A DNA stretch of 64,000 nucleotides from Thalassovita sp. (GTDB lineage Bacteria > Pseudomonadota > Alphaproteobacteria > Rhodobacterales > Rhodobacteraceae), in assembly GCA_029212905.1 (NCBI GenBank), contig JARGPB010000018.1, forward strand, positions 1-64,000. Direction: 5' to 3'. Below the pieces are notes generated by a model, which was not told the origin of the DNA, ran no database searches, and saw nothing but the letters and a program-made list of their open reading frames with translations. Of the stretch, positions 57,018-64,000 are shown piece after piece. Position 1 is the stretch's first letter, and every line of letters starts with the position of its first letter. Both the position numbers and the translations under genes were made by a program.

Positions 57018-60000
57018 TTATCTCCGGAATTGCGTTGCGGATATGTATCGGCGCCAGACGCGACAGTTGGCATTCCATCCGCTCGTTACATTTGGATTGC
57101 TCTTTCGGGCGCGCAGCTCATACCATGTGCCACCTTCGTCCGTGTCGAAGTCCACCGTTACAAATGTGACCTGCCCTTGGCGCCCCCGATCCCCGGTGGA
57201 TTGTGCGGCCGAGCGGATCTGTGTGCCGTTACGAAAAACCCCAAAATCGACCGAGCCAGAACCATAGCCATCCAAAGTGCAGCTAAAGGAGATTTCGGTG
57301 GCCACCCCGCGGCGGTTAATCCAGACCCCCCCAAGATATGTCCAGGTCGTGTCGCTGTTCACATCAACTTTCCCGGCGCGGAACATCCGCACAGGCACCG
57401 TCACCGCCTGCCCTGCGATGTTCAGGGTATCGACGGTCAGGTGGTTGAGAAATGCTTCAGCCGCAGCCAGATCAGCAACAGCGATACGATCTGCCGTAAT
57501 CGTTCCAGCAGCCAGGTGCTGCGCATAGACAGAGCCATCAAGTAGAATATTGCCAGCCGTTATCCGCGCAACGGACGCATCACCACTAGGGTCACTGGAT
57601 GACACCAGTTCCAGTGACGCACCACCCGACCCCGCAACCGTTCGAAACGCCAGCGTGGAGCTCAGATGACCATCCAGCGTGGCAATAGCAGTCGCCTGCG
57701 TGCTGACCGAGGCGGTCAGATCACCCGCCGTAGCCTCGACGGTATCCAGGCGACCGGCCAGCGCGCCACCCTCGTCCACCAACGCGGCTAGGTCCGTGCT
57801 GATACCGGCAAAGCTGGCGTTCACCGAAGCCGTCAGGTTGGTGATCTGACCGGCAAGGGCGCTATCCCCATCCGTCCTGGCCACCGTTTCAGCCGTGATT
57901 GCAGCGGCGTTGTCGCCCGTGGCCGTGCTGATCGTAGCGATCTGCCCGGCCAGCGCCGTATCCGCATCCGTCCGGGCCGTGGTCTCGGTCGCGATGGCGG
58001 CGGCGTTGTCATCAGTCGTGGCCTCGACAGCATCCAGCCGACTGGCCAGCGCTCCATCCTCGGCCACCAGTGCCGCAATATCCGTGCTAACACCGGAGAA
58101 GCTGGCGTTCACCGAGGCCGTCAGGCTGGTGATCTGACCGGCAAGGGCACTATCCCCATCAGTCCGCGCAACCGTTTCGGCCGTGATTGCCGCGGCGTTG
58201 TCGCCCGTGGCCGTGCTGATCGTAGCGATCTGCCCGGCCAGCGCCGTATCCGCATCCGTCCGGGCCGTGGTCTCGGTCGCGATGGCGGCGGCGTTGTCAT
58301 CAGTCGTGGCCTGCACGGTCACGATCTGACCGGCCAGCGCGCTGTCAGCATCCGTGCGGGCCGTGATTTCGGAGGAGATCGCCGCAGCATTGGCCGCCGT
58401 CGTCGCCTCAATCGTGTCGAGCCGCACCCCGAGCGCACTGTCCGCACCGACCCGCGCCAAAGCCTCGGACGTGATCGCCGTCGCGTTGGCATCGCTCGCG
58501 GCCTGAACGGTGGTGATCTGCCCGGCGAGTGCGGTATCTGCATCCGTCCGCGCGACTGTCTCGGCAGTAATCGCAGCGGCGTTGGCGTCGGTCGCGGCCT
58601 GCACGGTCGATATCTGCCCCGCCAGCGCACTGTCGGCATCCGTGCGAGCCTGCGTCTCGGTCGCGATTCCAGCGACATTATCGCCCACGCTCACCTCGAC
58701 AGCATCCAGCCGGCCGGCGGCGGCTGCATCCGCACTGGCGCGCGCGGTCTGTTCCGAGATCAGCGCCGCCTGCGCATCCGCCAACTCGGCCGCCAGGATC
58801 AGCCGCGCCGTGGCTTCGGCGTCGACAGCACTTGTGCGCGCAAGCACCTCTTGCGTGACCAGCGCAACCGCATCCCCTAGCGCGGCGGTCAACTCGACCA
58901 GCTGGCCCGCAATCGCCTCTTCCCCCTCGCGGACGCGGGCATAGAAATCATCGCGCGCGTCGGCCATCCCCATGTGCAGCGCCTCGCGCGCCGACGCATC
59001 GCCCAACAGGGCACGCAAGCTGGCCGTGGCTCCGGCGGCATCCGCCTCGACCACCGACGCCGTGATCTGGCGACGATCGCTTGCCGCGACCTCCAGACCG
59101 CCCTCGGTCTGCGTGACACGCGCGTCTAGGGCACTGACAGCCAAGGCTGTTCCGGTCAGATCCGTTTCGGCATCCGTGATCCGCGCATCCAGTTGCATCA
59201 GGTCCGAAGACAGGCTGACGATGCCCGTTTCGGTCTCGGTGATGCGCGCCGAAAGACTGGTGATCGCGGTGGCGTTGCCATCGGCCTGCCCTTCGGCCCC
59301 GGTCAGGCGCGCATCGAGCGCCACCAGATTCAGCGCCAGCGCCTCGTCTGCGGTCGCACGGGCGGTGGTTTCTGTTTCGATCAGCGCTTGCGCCTGGTCG
59401 AATGCCACACCCAGATCTGTGCGCAGGCTGGCAATGGATACACGATCTTCGTCCACCAGCGCGCGCATATTCTGATTGATATAGGCCAGATCGACACGCA
59501 GCACCTCCCGCCCCTCATGAGCGGCGATCAGCGCCTCCAGCGATGCGATTGCGCTCAGGTCCTGATCACCACCGATAGCACGGATGTCGCTCAGCGCGAG
59601 TTGATACTGGGCGCCGTCGAAACCACTCAGCGCTTGCTCAACTGTTGTGACCTGTGATCCCAAAGCATCGAATGTTGTCTGTGTCACAAACTGCGACAGG
59701 CTGGCCTCGATCGCGTCGATGTCCAGGCCAGCCTGCGTCAGCGAGGCGGTCAGCCCGTCAATCGTGACAGACTCGGCCTTCAACTCAATCGCTGCATTCA
59801 GTGCATCCAGCGCCAGAACGACGGTATTTACCTGAGCCTGCAGATCGTCAAGGACAGGAATTTGGGACGGGTCCAGCACAGCGTTGGTGACTGCCTGGCT
59901 GACCTCGGAATGGGTCGCGCGAAGCTCAATCGAAGACGCTAACGCGTCGAGCGTGATACTCACCTCGGACAGCGTCTGGTCGATCCGCGCCACTGCCTCA

Positions 60001-62375
60001 ATCCGCGCGCGCCCCTGTGCCGGATCGATGTAGATTCCGGCATCCGCCATGTCGGTCTGAGTCTGGCTCAGCCTGATCAGCAGATCCGACACCGTTCCTG
60101 CGATCAGGCGCAGCTGGTTCGAGGCCTCGACCTCGCGCGGAATACGCAACTCTAGATCTCGGTCGATCCGCTCGATGTCGGCCACGCGCTGGCTCATGCC
60201 AGTGTCGAGACTTCCCACCTGGTCGATCAGCGGTGGCGAGTTGCCCAGATCACCCACAGCAGCCTCGATTTCATTACGCAGGGCGGCCGTTGCGCCCGCC
60301 GCCGCGGCCGAGGCATCCGCTAAGTCAGAGCGAGCGTCGGCGAGTTCGTCTGTGAGAGTTTGGGGCCTAGCCAGATCGCCAACGGCGGCGACAACATCGA
60401 CGCGCAGTTCGGCGACCGCAGCGTCCGCATCGGCCAGAACCTGTGTCGCATGAGCGTCTGCTGCCTGCGCCTCAGCGCGGGCCGTTGCGATCTCATCGAG
60501 GATCGACTGCGGCAAGTCCGCTTCGCCCATCCGCACATCCGGCGTGGTCACCGAAACCCAATCGGTCCACTCAGCCGGGGCAGATTGCACAAGCTGAGCG
60601 CGGACCTGATAGTCAGTCGCGGGCAGCACACCGTCCGACACGACATAACCGCCTCCTGCGACATCTTGTGTCGACCCACGCAGCACCACCTGCGCGCTGG
60701 CGGCCAGCCGGATTCCCCAACGAATACCCGACGATGTGTCACCAAGATCAGCGTCCCAGGTCAAATAGATGGCCGGGCGGCGCGCGGTGCTGGAGGCATC
60801 TGACAAGGCGACGCCATCAGCACCAAACCCCTCGACCGCCTGCGGAGCGGGCAGGCCCCAGCCGCCCGGCGCCGGGGTGCTGGGCAAAGTGAAGCCCGGC
60901 TCCCAATCATAGTCCGATGGGTCAACTTCGCGCATGGACACACGCTGTAGGCATGTTCGCACCGAGTTGGCCTGCTCTGACAGCTCAAAGAGCTTGCCAT
61001 CATAACCGTTGCGCGCCGATGTCCATGCAATGACGTCTAGTGGTTCGAGCATGGCAGCCTGCGGCCGAAGGGTCTGGATATGACGACGGAATCGGCGCTG
61101 TTCTTCCGAATAGGCCAGCATGACGCGTTGCACTTGATTGTCATAAGGCACCGCAGGTAAAGACAGATCCGCAACCAGGCGCTTGCCAAGGTCCTGTGCC
61201 TCATATTCTGGGCTGTATCGGCCAGGGGCATCGGTGGTTTCCCAGCCGCTTTCGGGATCGGGGAATGTCGCCTGAACGCCGTTATAAATCTGGGCCATAG
61301 CCGGAAACGGTGCCAGTTCCTGCGCCTTGGAAACGATGACATCACCATCGGTGAAGAAATAAACCGGCAAGGGGGCCGCGCCTATTCTGATCGACCAGAC
61401 CCCGCCCACTTCGGCCACGCGCCCGCCACAACCCTTCAACAGCTCTTCAATGACATCGGAAGGCTCTTCATCAACTGAAACCTCAAGGCTGGCGCGCCAT
61501 TGCGCTTCAGACCCGCCGCCCTCCAGATCAATCGACAAGTCGCATTCGTTCATGGCAGCGAACCACACATCAAGCGGCAAGTCTTCGGCAGGCACCTGCC
61601 CCCCCCAGACATTGCCATCCGGCAGCTCGATCCCGCGCTTGATGTTATATATTTGGACGGCCAGGTTCGTGGACGAACCCCATGTCGATTTGTCCGCCCA
61701 ACGCTGCGGCCCGATCCCACCCACGCTGCTATCATAGCGCGGGTCGTAAAGTGGAATACCGCCCATTTCGAAGCGGACGCGCGGCAGGCTGTTATAGATT
61801 TCGCGCTTAAACCGGAACGTCAAAATCGCATAGCACAACCCGATACCCACCATATCAGCCATCCAAGGCCGATCGGGAGAATCGCCATATTTGTCCAGGA
61901 GCATCTGATCGGCTACCGTCTGGCTGCCGTCATAATATTTGATCCAGGCATAGCCCTCATAGGTGCCAAGAATCGGCAGACCGTAATCGGCATGCGCCTC
62001 GGTGCCGATCTCGACCTCGTTGCCATCGATGAAGAGGGTCTTCAGCGTCTGGCCGGGAATGTCGCCCAGCTCGATCACATAGGTCAGATATAGGTTGCGA
62101 TTCTTGTTGGGCCGCGAATGGCTCATCGCCGGGCAGGCCATATAGCCGCCCGTGGCATAGTCCCCGATGATAAAGGAACACGGGTTGGTGCCGCCGCTGG
62201 CGGTGGTCGATGTCTTGATGCCCGGAGCGCGCGGTTTCGGTGTCAATGCAGTCTGCAATGCGCTGGCGGCGACGCTCAGCATCAACCGCCCGAAGAAGCT
62301 GTTGGTAGCGATTCCGAACACCGTGGTGGTGCCGGGCATCGCCATCAGGGCAAAGAGGTTCCCAACGCCTGCCAT
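57018..62375 (-). CDS. Giant phage tail tip protein (GpJ-like) with repetitive stalk (1785 aa)
   Basis: The central tail-tip/host-specificity protein of a siphovirus-like tail. Residues about 1-560 form the baseplate-hub part. It includes a hydrophobic N-terminus, SFIIGDYATGGYMACPAMSHSRPNKNRNLYLTYVIELGDIPGQTLKTLFIDG in part, VFFAAMNECDLSI-like WFAAMNECDLSI, and EELLKGCGGRVAEVGG. A fibronectin-like segment is near 560-640 and a very long helical, Ala/Thr/Asp-rich stalk spans about 640-1600. Residues about 1210-1550 consist of 32-residue repeats with the core DxALAGQI...NAAAI..E..AR. The last 180 residues form a compact beta domain (MFRAGKVDVNSDTTWTYLGGVWI), likely the receptor-binding tip. It is the largest gene in the window. 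Confidence 0.85.
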   Translation of the reverse strand: MAGVGNLFALMAMPGTTTVFGIATNSFFGRLMLSVAASALQTALTPKPRAPGIKTSTTASGGTNPCSFIIGDYATGGYMACPAMSHSRPNKNRNLYLTYVIELGDIPGQTLKTLFIDGNEVEIGTEAHADYGLPILGTYEGYAWIKYYDGSQTVADQMLLDKYGDSPDRPWMADMVGIGLCYAILTFRFKREIYNSLPRVRFEMGGIPLYDPRYDSSVGGIGPQRWADKSTWGSSTNLAVQIYNIKRGIELPDGNVWGGQVPAEDLPLDVWFAAMNECDLSIDLEGGGSEAQWRASLEVSVDEEPSDVIEELLKGCGGRVAEVGGVWSIRIGAAPLPVYFFTDGDVIVSKAQELAPFPAMAQIYNGVQATFPDPESGWETTDAPGRYSPEYEAQDLGKRLVADLSLPAVPYDNQVQRVMLAYSEEQRRFRRHIQTLRPQAAMLEPLDVIAWTSARNGYDGKLFELSEQANSVRTCLQRVSMREVDPSDYDWEPGFTLPSTPAPGGWGLPAPQAVEGFGADGVALSDASSTARRPAIYLTWDADLGDTSSGIRWGIRLAASAQVVLRGSTQDVAGGGYVVSDGVLPATDYQVRAQLVQSAPAEWTDWVSVTTPDVRMGEADLPQSILDEIATARAEAQAADAHATQVLADADAAVAELRVDVVAAVGDLARPQTLTDELADARSDLADASAAAAGATAALRNEIEAAVGDLGNSPPLIDQVGSLDTGMSQRVADIERIDRDLELRIPREVEASNQLRLIAGTVSDLLIRLSQTQTDMADAGIYIDPAQGRARIEAVARIDQTLSEVSITLDALASSIELRATHSEVSQAVTNAVLDPSQIPVLDDLQAQVNTVVLALDALNAAIELKAESVTIDGLTASLTQAGLDIDAIEASLSQFVTQTTFDALGSQVTTVEQALSGFDGAQYQLALSDIRAIGGDQDLSAIASLEALIAAHEGREVLRVDLAYINQNMRALVDEDRVSIASLRTDLGVAFDQAQALIETETTARATADEALALNLVALDARLTGAEGQADGNATAITSLSARITETETGIVSLSSDLMQLDARITDAETDLTGTALAVSALDARVTQTEGGLEVAASDRRQITASVVEADAAGATASLRALLGDASAREALHMGMADARDDFYARVREGEEAIAGQLVELTAALGDAVALVTQEVLARTSAVDAEATARLILAAELADAQAALISEQTARASADAAAAGRLDAVEVSVGDNVAGIATETQARTDADSALAGQISTVQAATDANAAAITAETVARTDADTALAGQITTVQAASDANATAITSEALARVGADSALGVRLDTIEATTAANAAAISSEITARTDADSALAGQIVTVQATTDDNAAAIATETTARTDADTALAGQIATISTATGDNAAAITAETVARTDGDSALAGQITSLTASVNASFSGVSTDIAALVAEDGALASRLDAVEATTDDNAAAIATETTARTDADTALAGQIATISTATGDNAAAITAETVARTDGDSALAGQITNLTASVNASFAGISTDLAALVDEGGALAGRLDTVEATAGDLTASVSTQATAIATLDGHLSSTLAFRTVAGSGGASLELVSSSDPSGDASVARITAGNILLDGSVYAQHLAAGTITADRIAVADLAAAEAFLNHLTVDTLNIAGQAVTVPVRMFRAGKVDVNSDTTWTYLGGVWINRRGVATEISFSCTLDGYGSGSVDFGVFRNGTQIRSAAQSTGDRGRQGQVTFVTVDFDTDEGGTWYELRARKSNPNVTSGWNANCRVWRRYISATQFRR
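57726..58314 (-). repeat. 288-bp tandem repeat (about two copies) within the tail-tip gene
   Basis: The blocks near 57726-58026 and 58014-58314 match with a period of 288 bp (for example the anchor at 57811 recurs at 58099 and the one at 57911 at 58199). They are nearly identical in places over more than 90 bp. 288 bp is 96 codons, or three of the 32-residue stalk repeats, so copies can be gained or lost in frame. Confidence 0.8.
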
Positions 62376-62788
62376 CAGTTATCCCCAACTCGAAACGCGC
62401 GGGAAGCCTCAAGGATCGAGCGCAAGCCTGGGCCGCTTGGGCCAACCAGGTAGATCGCCCGACCCTGGCACACGCCCAATGCCGGTCCGTCTCTGGTCTC
62501 GACCACCATGCCGTCGCCCGGCCAGGCCAGGGAGGGTGACACTTCGGAAAGATGATGCGCGGCCAGGGTGATGTGATCGGCAAAACCGTCCTTACGCAGC
62601 ACCCTTACGCCGCCTCTAATGGTCGTATACCGCCCCCGATAAGGAGCAGCATAATCCACGCCCGTCTGCGCCTCGACGGCACCGGCGAAGAACAGGGCAC
62701 AATCATGGCTACCAGGATCGAATGGCCGGGCGTTCGCCTTAGCCAGGTAGGAAATGAGGCGAGGACGCCAATCGGGCAGACGTTTCAT
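62375..62788 (-). CDS. Phage tail peptidase-like protein (DUF6950/NlpC-like, 137 aa)
   Basis: A small protein with PFDPGSHDCALFFAGAVEAQTG near residues 22-43, whose HDCALF carries the presumed catalytic Cys, and GDGMVVETRDGPALGVCQGR further on (His-equivalent region not obvious). Proteins of this type stand directly upstream of the GpJ gene in lambda-like tail operons, in the place of the K-type NlpC/P60 peptidase, and may cut cell wall during DNA entry. The start ATG 62788 overlaps the upstream stop (ATGA), and its own stop overlaps the GpJ start (TGATG). Confidence 0.75.
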   Translation of the reverse strand: MKRLPDWRPRLISYLAKANARPFDPGSHDCALFFAGAVEAQTGVDYAAPYRGRYTTIRGGVRVLRKDGFADHITLAAHHLSEVSPSLAWPGDGMVVETRDGPALGVCQGRAIYLVGPSGPGLRSILEASRAFRVGDN

Positions 62789-63396
62789 TCCGAAGCCCTC
62801 TTTTCTCCCCACCAGACATCGACCTGGGACGAGACAGCGATGTAGCGGCGAAACCGATCGCCACCGCGTAGACGCTGGGTCTGGTCGGATTTCTTCAGAG
62901 CCAGCGGGATGGTCAATGACCGCGCCGAGCTGCCCGCCACCAGCTCGGCCTCGGCCTGCCCGCCCTTGGGCGGCGTCGAGATCGGCGCTTCGTCGACATA
63001 GCCCTTGAAGAGACGGTGCGGCTCGGCGACCAGGTTCATCGTCTCGGGCCAATACAGAGCCCGGTGCAGCTCGATCGGTGCCAGACGCGGGTCATAGCCA
63101 CGCAGGAGCTGCTGAACCTCCGGGGTCAGCGCATTGAGGCTGAAGCGTTGCATACGAACCGTGAGGCCGACCTGAGAGGTGATCTCGTCAAGGTTCAGCA
63201 GATTGCCGGCACCATAGTAGAGCCGGGTCTCGCCCCCGATGACAAATTCCTGGTGATCATCCCCGCTCCAAAGGCCCAAGTCCTCGGTCTCATCGGTGTC
63301 GCGGTTGCGGGCTTTCACCCACAAAAGCCCATGGGCCACGATATCGATCTGGGTGCTCAGGTAGGAGGTTGTGGCGCTGTCATAAAGCCGCATCAA
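62785..63396 (-). CDS. Phage tail protein, minor-tail L-like position (203 aa)
   Basis: A beta-rich protein (MRLYDSATTSYLSTQIDIVAHGLLWVKA, LGLWSGDDHQEFVIGGETRLYYGAGNLLNLDEITSQVGLTVRM in part, LSPEVQQLLRGYDPRLAPIELHRAL-like LTPEVQQLLRGYDPRLAPIEL). In alphaproteobacterial prophages such proteins (phage BR0599/DUF2163-like) precede the peptidase and tail-tip genes, the place of lambda minor tail protein L. It ends in an ATGA overlap with the peptidase-like gene, and its start follows the next upstream gene directly. Confidence 0.7.
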   Translation of the reverse strand: MMRLYDSATTSYLSTQIDIVAHGLLWVKARNRDTDETEDLGLWSGDDHQEFVIGGETRLYYGAGNLLNLDEITSQVGLTVRMQRFSLNALTPEVQQLLRGYDPRLAPIELHRALYWPETMNLVAEPHRLFKGYVDEAPISTPPKGGQAEAELVAGSSARSLTIPLALKKSDQTQRLRGGDRFRRYIAVSSQVDVWWGEKRASE

Positions 63397-64000
63397 TCAC
63401 CTCAAAGTCTGCTTGAAACGAAATTTCATGCCCTCGGTGATGCGCCGCGCATTCGTGCCGGGGTCGAAACTGTCAGGTACGATGATGGCCTTACAGGCCG
63501 GACGGATCAGGCGCACGGCGCTACCGATAGACGCGCCTGGGCGAATATGCGGTGTCACTTCGAAAACTGGCGTCACGCCCAACTCATCGGCGACAACCTC
63601 CAGGCTGACCACTCGGTGTAGGGCGTGGCGTTCAGGTGAGCTACCGTAGGAAAATCCCAAATAATCACCGACCTGGAGCACATAGCCTGCAGGCAGGTTG
63701 CCCAAGCTCATTTCCTTGTTATTGCCTGCAAGGCTGGCGATCGTGGGGACGATACCGCCCAAAATCGCGCCGTCGGGATCGCCGCTCGGGGCTGGGCGTC
63801 GGCGGTCATAGGCCATGAAGCCGCGACCTGGGTGCTGCAAGGCTGCGATATAAACCTCGGCGCGCGCGATCTCGGCATAGCTCATCTTGCCTAGTGTCAC
63901 GCTACCCTCCCACAGGCGCGACCCCAACGCGGCCGTGATCGCCTCACCCGCGCCAGTCTCAGCCGACTCATATGCTCCTGGAAGGTGAAACGAGACGCTA
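63397..64000 (-). CDS. Phage minor tail protein (partial, 5' end beyond the window)
   Basis: The frame stays open to the last base of the window (reading VSFHLPGAYESAETGAGEAI upstream of an internal TTG at 63927), so the start lies outside. The visible part of about 200 residues contains GSRLWEGSVTLGKMSYAEIARAEVYIAALQHPGRGFMAYDRR (shown in part) and a C-terminal beta domain ending KFRFKQTL. It probably forms part of the tail baseplate. Its stop directly precedes the start of the 203-aa tail gene. Confidence 0.65.
   Translation of the reverse strand, partial: SVSFHLPGAYESAETGAGEAITAALGSRLWEGSVTLGKMSYAEIARAEVYIAALQHPGRGFMAYDRRRPAPSGDPDGAILGGIVPTIASLAGNNKEMSLGNLPAGYVLQVGDYLGFSYGSSPERHALHRVVSLEVVADELGVTPVFEVTPHIRPGASIGSAVRLIRPACKAIIVPDSFDPGTNARRITEGMKFRFKQTLR

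Noticed and set aside
57726..58365. Regular DNA repeats that could suggest a CRISPR array
   Set aside because: The period is 96/288 bp, an exact codon multiple, the frame is open throughout, and the units encode a repeated stalk motif; there are no short repeats with unique spacers.
54618..64000. Gene transfer agent cluster of the Rhodobacter type
   Set aside because: The tail genes do not match the GTA set (no TIM-barrel-like host-specificity protein or GTA-type order); a long fibre and GpJ-like stalk are more phage-like.

Overview
The window reads as a chromosomal segment of an alphaproteobacterium of the order Rhodobacterales (Roseobacter/Rhodobacter type). The basis is the high-GC coding, the protein families present, the arrangement of the Calvin-cycle operon, and a short intergenic motif of the kind I associate with roseobacters. 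No rRNA or tRNA gene was found. The genus cannot be fixed from the sequence alone.

Layout. 1-1362: two small unknown genes, then about 720 bp without genes that holds several inverted repeats. 1363-4149: a GT29 (sialyltransferase-family) gene beside an OmpR-type two-component system, all on the minus strand. 4269-5963: adenine deaminase. 6116-22225: a large fatty-acid or acyl-CoA degradation region. It has a plus-strand operon (FadJ-type hydratase/dehydrogenase and two acyl-CoA dehydrogenases) and minus-strand genes for MaoC hydratase, an SDR, thiolase, a histidine phosphatase, an APH-fold kinase, a thioesterase, two MDR oxidoreductases, two acyl-CoA ligases and an IclR regulator. 22398-33170: a complete Calvin-cycle operon of the form II type, cbbR divergent from cbbF-cbbP-cbbT-gap-cbbA-cbbM-rpe-gph-cbbY, with RNA hairpins next to cbbA and cbbM. 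33230-33775: a PAS-LuxR regulator divergent from a catabolic operon (33868-42772). That operon encodes an M20 deacylase, a peptide-type ABC importer, an aldehyde dehydrogenase, a small transglutaminase-like protein and an SDR. 42924-47864: a branched-chain amino acid type ABC importer that includes a 29-codon ORF fitted exactly between livF and livH. 47976-53804: housekeeping genes (MFS, asd, beta-carbonic anhydrase, leucyl aminopeptidase, NlpC/P60). 53812-54509: a truncated dehydrogenase and a gene scrap, marking a junction. 54618-64000: the tail module of a siphovirus-like prophage, transcribed leftward and running off the window.

How the genes work together. The acyl-CoA region can activate acids (two ligases), oxidise them (two acyl-CoA dehydrogenases) and run beta-oxidation by two stereochemical routes: FadJ-type (L-3-hydroxyacyl) and MaoC+SDR (probably D-3-hydroxyacyl). 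The APH-like kinase next to these genes suggests handling of hydroxylated acids. The cbb operon encodes CO2 fixation through form II RuBisCO plus much of the regeneration branch and phosphoglycolate removal. The M20/ABC/ALDH/SDR operon looks like uptake, deacylation and oxidation of an N-acylated amine or peptide-like compound; its substrate cannot be read from the sequence.
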